A stretch of 8,907 nt of DNA from JAXDLK01 sp034666665 (GTDB lineage Bacteria > Desulfobacterota > Binatia > JACPRU01), in assembly GCA_034666665.1 (NCBI GenBank), contig JAXDLK010000102.1:1-8907 (forward strand), in the 5' to 3' direction. The position numbers and the translations under genes were made by a program. Positions 7,130 through 8,907 of this stretch are shown here, piece after piece. The notes under the pieces are model-generated. The model was not told the origin of the DNA, searched no databases, and worked only from the letters and a program-made list of their open reading frames with translations. Position 1 is the first letter of the stretch; each line of letters begins with the position of its first letter.

Positions 7130-8907
7130 ATGAGGATCAAGCGGCTCGAGCTCTGTGGCTTCAAGTCTTTCGTCGAGCCGACGACGCTCGAGTTCTCGCC
7201 CGGCGTGAGCGGAGTGGTCGGTCCGAACGGCTGCGGCAAGTCGAACATCGTCGATGCGCTGCGCTGGCTGCTCGGCGAGCAGAGCGCCCTCCGTCTTCGC
7301 GGCGAGGCCATGGAGGACGTGATCTTCAACGGCAACGCCAAGGGCAGGGCGCCCGCGGGAATGGCCGAGGTATCTCTCCTGCTGGAGAACGAGAGCCCGC
7401 CCGACGACGGCGCAGAGCTCGCGGAGATCTACGGCGCGATCCGTGACCTGCCGGAGATCCTCGTCACCCGCCGCTACTTCCGGTCCGGCGAGTCGGAGTA
7501 CGAGATCAATCGCCGGCCGTGCCGGCTGAAGGACATCACCGAGCTCTTCCTCGGCACCGGTGTCGGCTCCAAGGCCTACGCGATCGTCGAGCAGGGACGA
7601 GTCAACCAGCTGGTCGAGGCCCGCGCGGAGGACGTGCGTCTGTTCATCGAGGAGGCGGCGGGGACGACACTCTACCGCAGCCGGCGTCTCGCCGCCGAGC
7701 GGAAGCTCGAGCGCACGCGCGCGAACCTCGCGATCGCCAGCGAGCGCCTGCAGGAGAAGGAGAAGACGATCGCCTGGCTCCGCCGCATGGCGCGACGCGC
7801 GGAGCAGTACCGCGCGCTCCAGGAGGAGCTTCGCCGCGTCGAGCTGCAAGTGGTGCGCCGCCAGTACGATCGCCTGGTCGCCGACGTCCGCACTCTCGAA
7901 GAGGAGCGCGACGCGCTGTCGGCGCGTGAGCGGGACCTGGCGGCGAGCGTCGTCACCCGCGAAGAGGAGCGAGTCGCCGCGCGAGACGCGCTCGCCGCGG
8001 CCGAAGCGGAGCTTCGCGAGCGGCAGGAAGCGCTCTACGCCGTCCGCGGGACGCGCGAGCGCGCGGAGGCGCGTCTTGAGATGCTCGAGCGCGAGCAGCG
8101 TGAGATCGTCGATCGGCTCGGCCGGATCGGACGCGAGGCGGAGCAGGCGATCTCGGGAACGGCGGCCCTCGTGGCCGAGCTCGCAGAGCGAGAGGCTCAG
8201 CTGCGGACCTCGGAGTCCGAGCGGGCGACGCGCGAGGGTGCGCTTGCCGACAGCCTGGCGGCGGTACAGGCGGAGGACGCGCGGGTCGCGGAGATCGCTG
8301 GCGAGCTCGAGACCGCGAAGGTCGAGGTACAAGAATGCCTGCGCGGCGAGGCCGAGCTGCGAAACGAGATCGCCGCCGCCGAGCGACTCGCCGGTGATCG
8401 TGCGCGCCGGCGAGATGGCATCGCCGCGGAGCTCGCGCGCCTCGGGGCGGAGCTCGCCCGCCTCGAGACGGAAGCGGGGCGACTCGCCGGAGAGCGGGCT
8501 CTCGTCGAGGCCCGCCTCGGCGAATCCGAAGCGGCAGCCAGCCGCGCCGAGACGGATCTCGCGGCGGCCCGCGCCGAGCGCGGCCGCCTGGCGGAGGCGC
8601 ACCGCCGCGCCTCGGCGGTGCTCGCGGAATGTGAATCCCATCTCGCGGCGCTCGAGGAGGTGGAACGGAGCTACGGGCGCTATCACGAGGGCCCGCGGGC
8701 GGTGATGCGACGTCACGCAGCGAGCCCGAACGGCGTTTTGAACCTGGTCGCCGAGGTGCTCGAGGCACCTCCGGAATACGAGAAGGCGGTCGCGGCGGTG
8801 CTCGGTGAGCGCCTGCAGTCGGTCGTGGTGCGTACGCCGGAAGACGCGCGGGCGGCGATCGAAGAGCTCAAGCTGGAGGAGGCGGGGCGCTCCAGCTTCG
8901 TTCCGCT
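7130..8907 (+). CDS. smc: Chromosome segregation ATPase Smc, N-terminal half (C-terminus outside window)
   Basis: The first 592 codons of the bacterial condensin subunit Smc, which with ScpA and ScpB organises and segregates the chromosome by ATP-driven DNA loop handling. The start MRIKRLELCGFKSF is the family's canonical beginning. Walker A is GPNGCGKS at 31-38, followed by NIVDALRWLLGEQSA (39-53). The Q-loop is in VEQGRV (153-158), and EEAAGTTLYRSRR (174-186) marks the exit from the head. Residues from about 185 to 515 form a long Glu/Arg/Ala-rich coiled coil. The hinge begins at about 533 (GVLNLVAEVLE, then AVLGERLQSVVV) and is cut by the window end. The C-terminal arm, with the ABC signature and Walker B, should lie just to the right; a full protein would be about 1,200 residues. 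A GAGG at 7121-7124, five bases before the ATG, supports the start. No frameshift or missing key residue is seen in this half. Confidence 0.96.
   Translation, partial: MRIKRLELCGFKSFVEPTTLEFSPGVSGVVGPNGCGKSNIVDALRWLLGEQSALRLRGEAMEDVIFNGNAKGRAPAGMAEVSLLLENESPPDDGAELAEIYGAIRDLPEILVTRRYFRSGESEYEINRRPCRLKDITELFLGTGVGSKAYAIVEQGRVNQLVEARAEDVRLFIEEAAGTTLYRSRRLAAERKLERTRANLAIASERLQEKEKTIAWLRRMARRAEQYRALQEELRRVELQVVRRQYDRLVADVRTLEEERDALSARERDLAASVVTREEERVAARDALAAAEAELRERQEALYAVRGTRERAEARLEMLEREQREIVDRLGRIGREAEQAISGTAALVAELAEREAQLRTSESERATREGALADSLAAVQAEDARVAEIAGELETAKVEVQECLRGEAELRNEIAAAERLAGDRARRRDGIAAELARLGAELARLETEAGRLAGERALVEARLGESEAAASRAETDLAAARAERGRLAEAHRRASAVLAECESHLAALEEVERSYGRYHEGPRAVMRRHAASPNGVLNLVAEVLEAPPEYEKAVAAVLGERLQSVVVRTPEDARAAIEELKLEEAGRSSFVP

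Noticed and set aside
7058..8716. A 552-codon minus-strand frame opposite smc
   Set aside because: It is a shadow of the Glu/Arg/Ala coiled coil: Leu/Arg-rich throughout, without motifs or a ribosome site.
8080..8720. Repetitive GCGGAG/CGAG-like DNA inside smc, first considered a tandem repeat
   Set aside because: The repetition reflects Ala/Glu/Arg codons of a coiled coil and has no fixed period at the DNA level.

Overview
This is a GC-rich, densely coded bacterial chromosomal segment with six genes. Two of them run off the window edges. The core genes (RNase E/G, Smc, a fused radical SAM protein of the TIGR03960/TIGR03936 type) and their codon use resemble high-GC Gram-negative lineages such as Myxococcota, Desulfobacterota or Binatota. 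The sequence alone does not settle the phylum. I see no insertion sequence, phage gene, CRISPR array, tRNA or rRNA.

Layout. At the left edge, a minus-strand gene encodes an exported protein of unknown family and is cut at its C-terminal end. It is divergent from a plus-strand double-hotdog enoyl-CoA hydratase 2 (MaoC family) that has a strong Shine-Dalgarno. That gene converges, across a 9-base gap, on a two-gene minus-strand operon. In transcription order the operon holds a B12-binding-like radical SAM protein fused to a DUF2344/TIGR03936 domain, then ribonuclease G/E. The two operon genes overlap by four bases (GTGA). A hairpin covers both convergent stop codons and could end transcription in both directions. 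Divergent from the operon is a small HNH-nuclease-family gene for which no ATG, GTG or TTG start exists in frame. Next comes an intergenic hairpin, then smc, whose first half (ATPase head, coiled coil, start of the hinge) fills the rest of the window.

How the genes relate. The radical SAM fusion and RNase G appear transcriptionally and translationally coupled, and this association recurs in many bacteria. The radical SAM part has no function that I know to be established, so the pair is the most interesting unit here: a probable RNA- or ribosome-related process. The usual downstream partners in many genomes (rplU, rpmA, obgE) are absent, since the next gene is the convergent hydratase. Smc and the HNH protein are probably independent units.

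By base position: 1-801 exported protein; 802-911 divergent intergenic region; 912-1745 hydratase; 1755-3383 RNase G/E; 3380-6229 radical SAM fusion; 6230-6424 divergent promoter region; 6425-7021 HNH protein; 7022-7129 hairpin and smc promoter; 7130-8907 smc. No gene-free stretch exceeds 300 bases.
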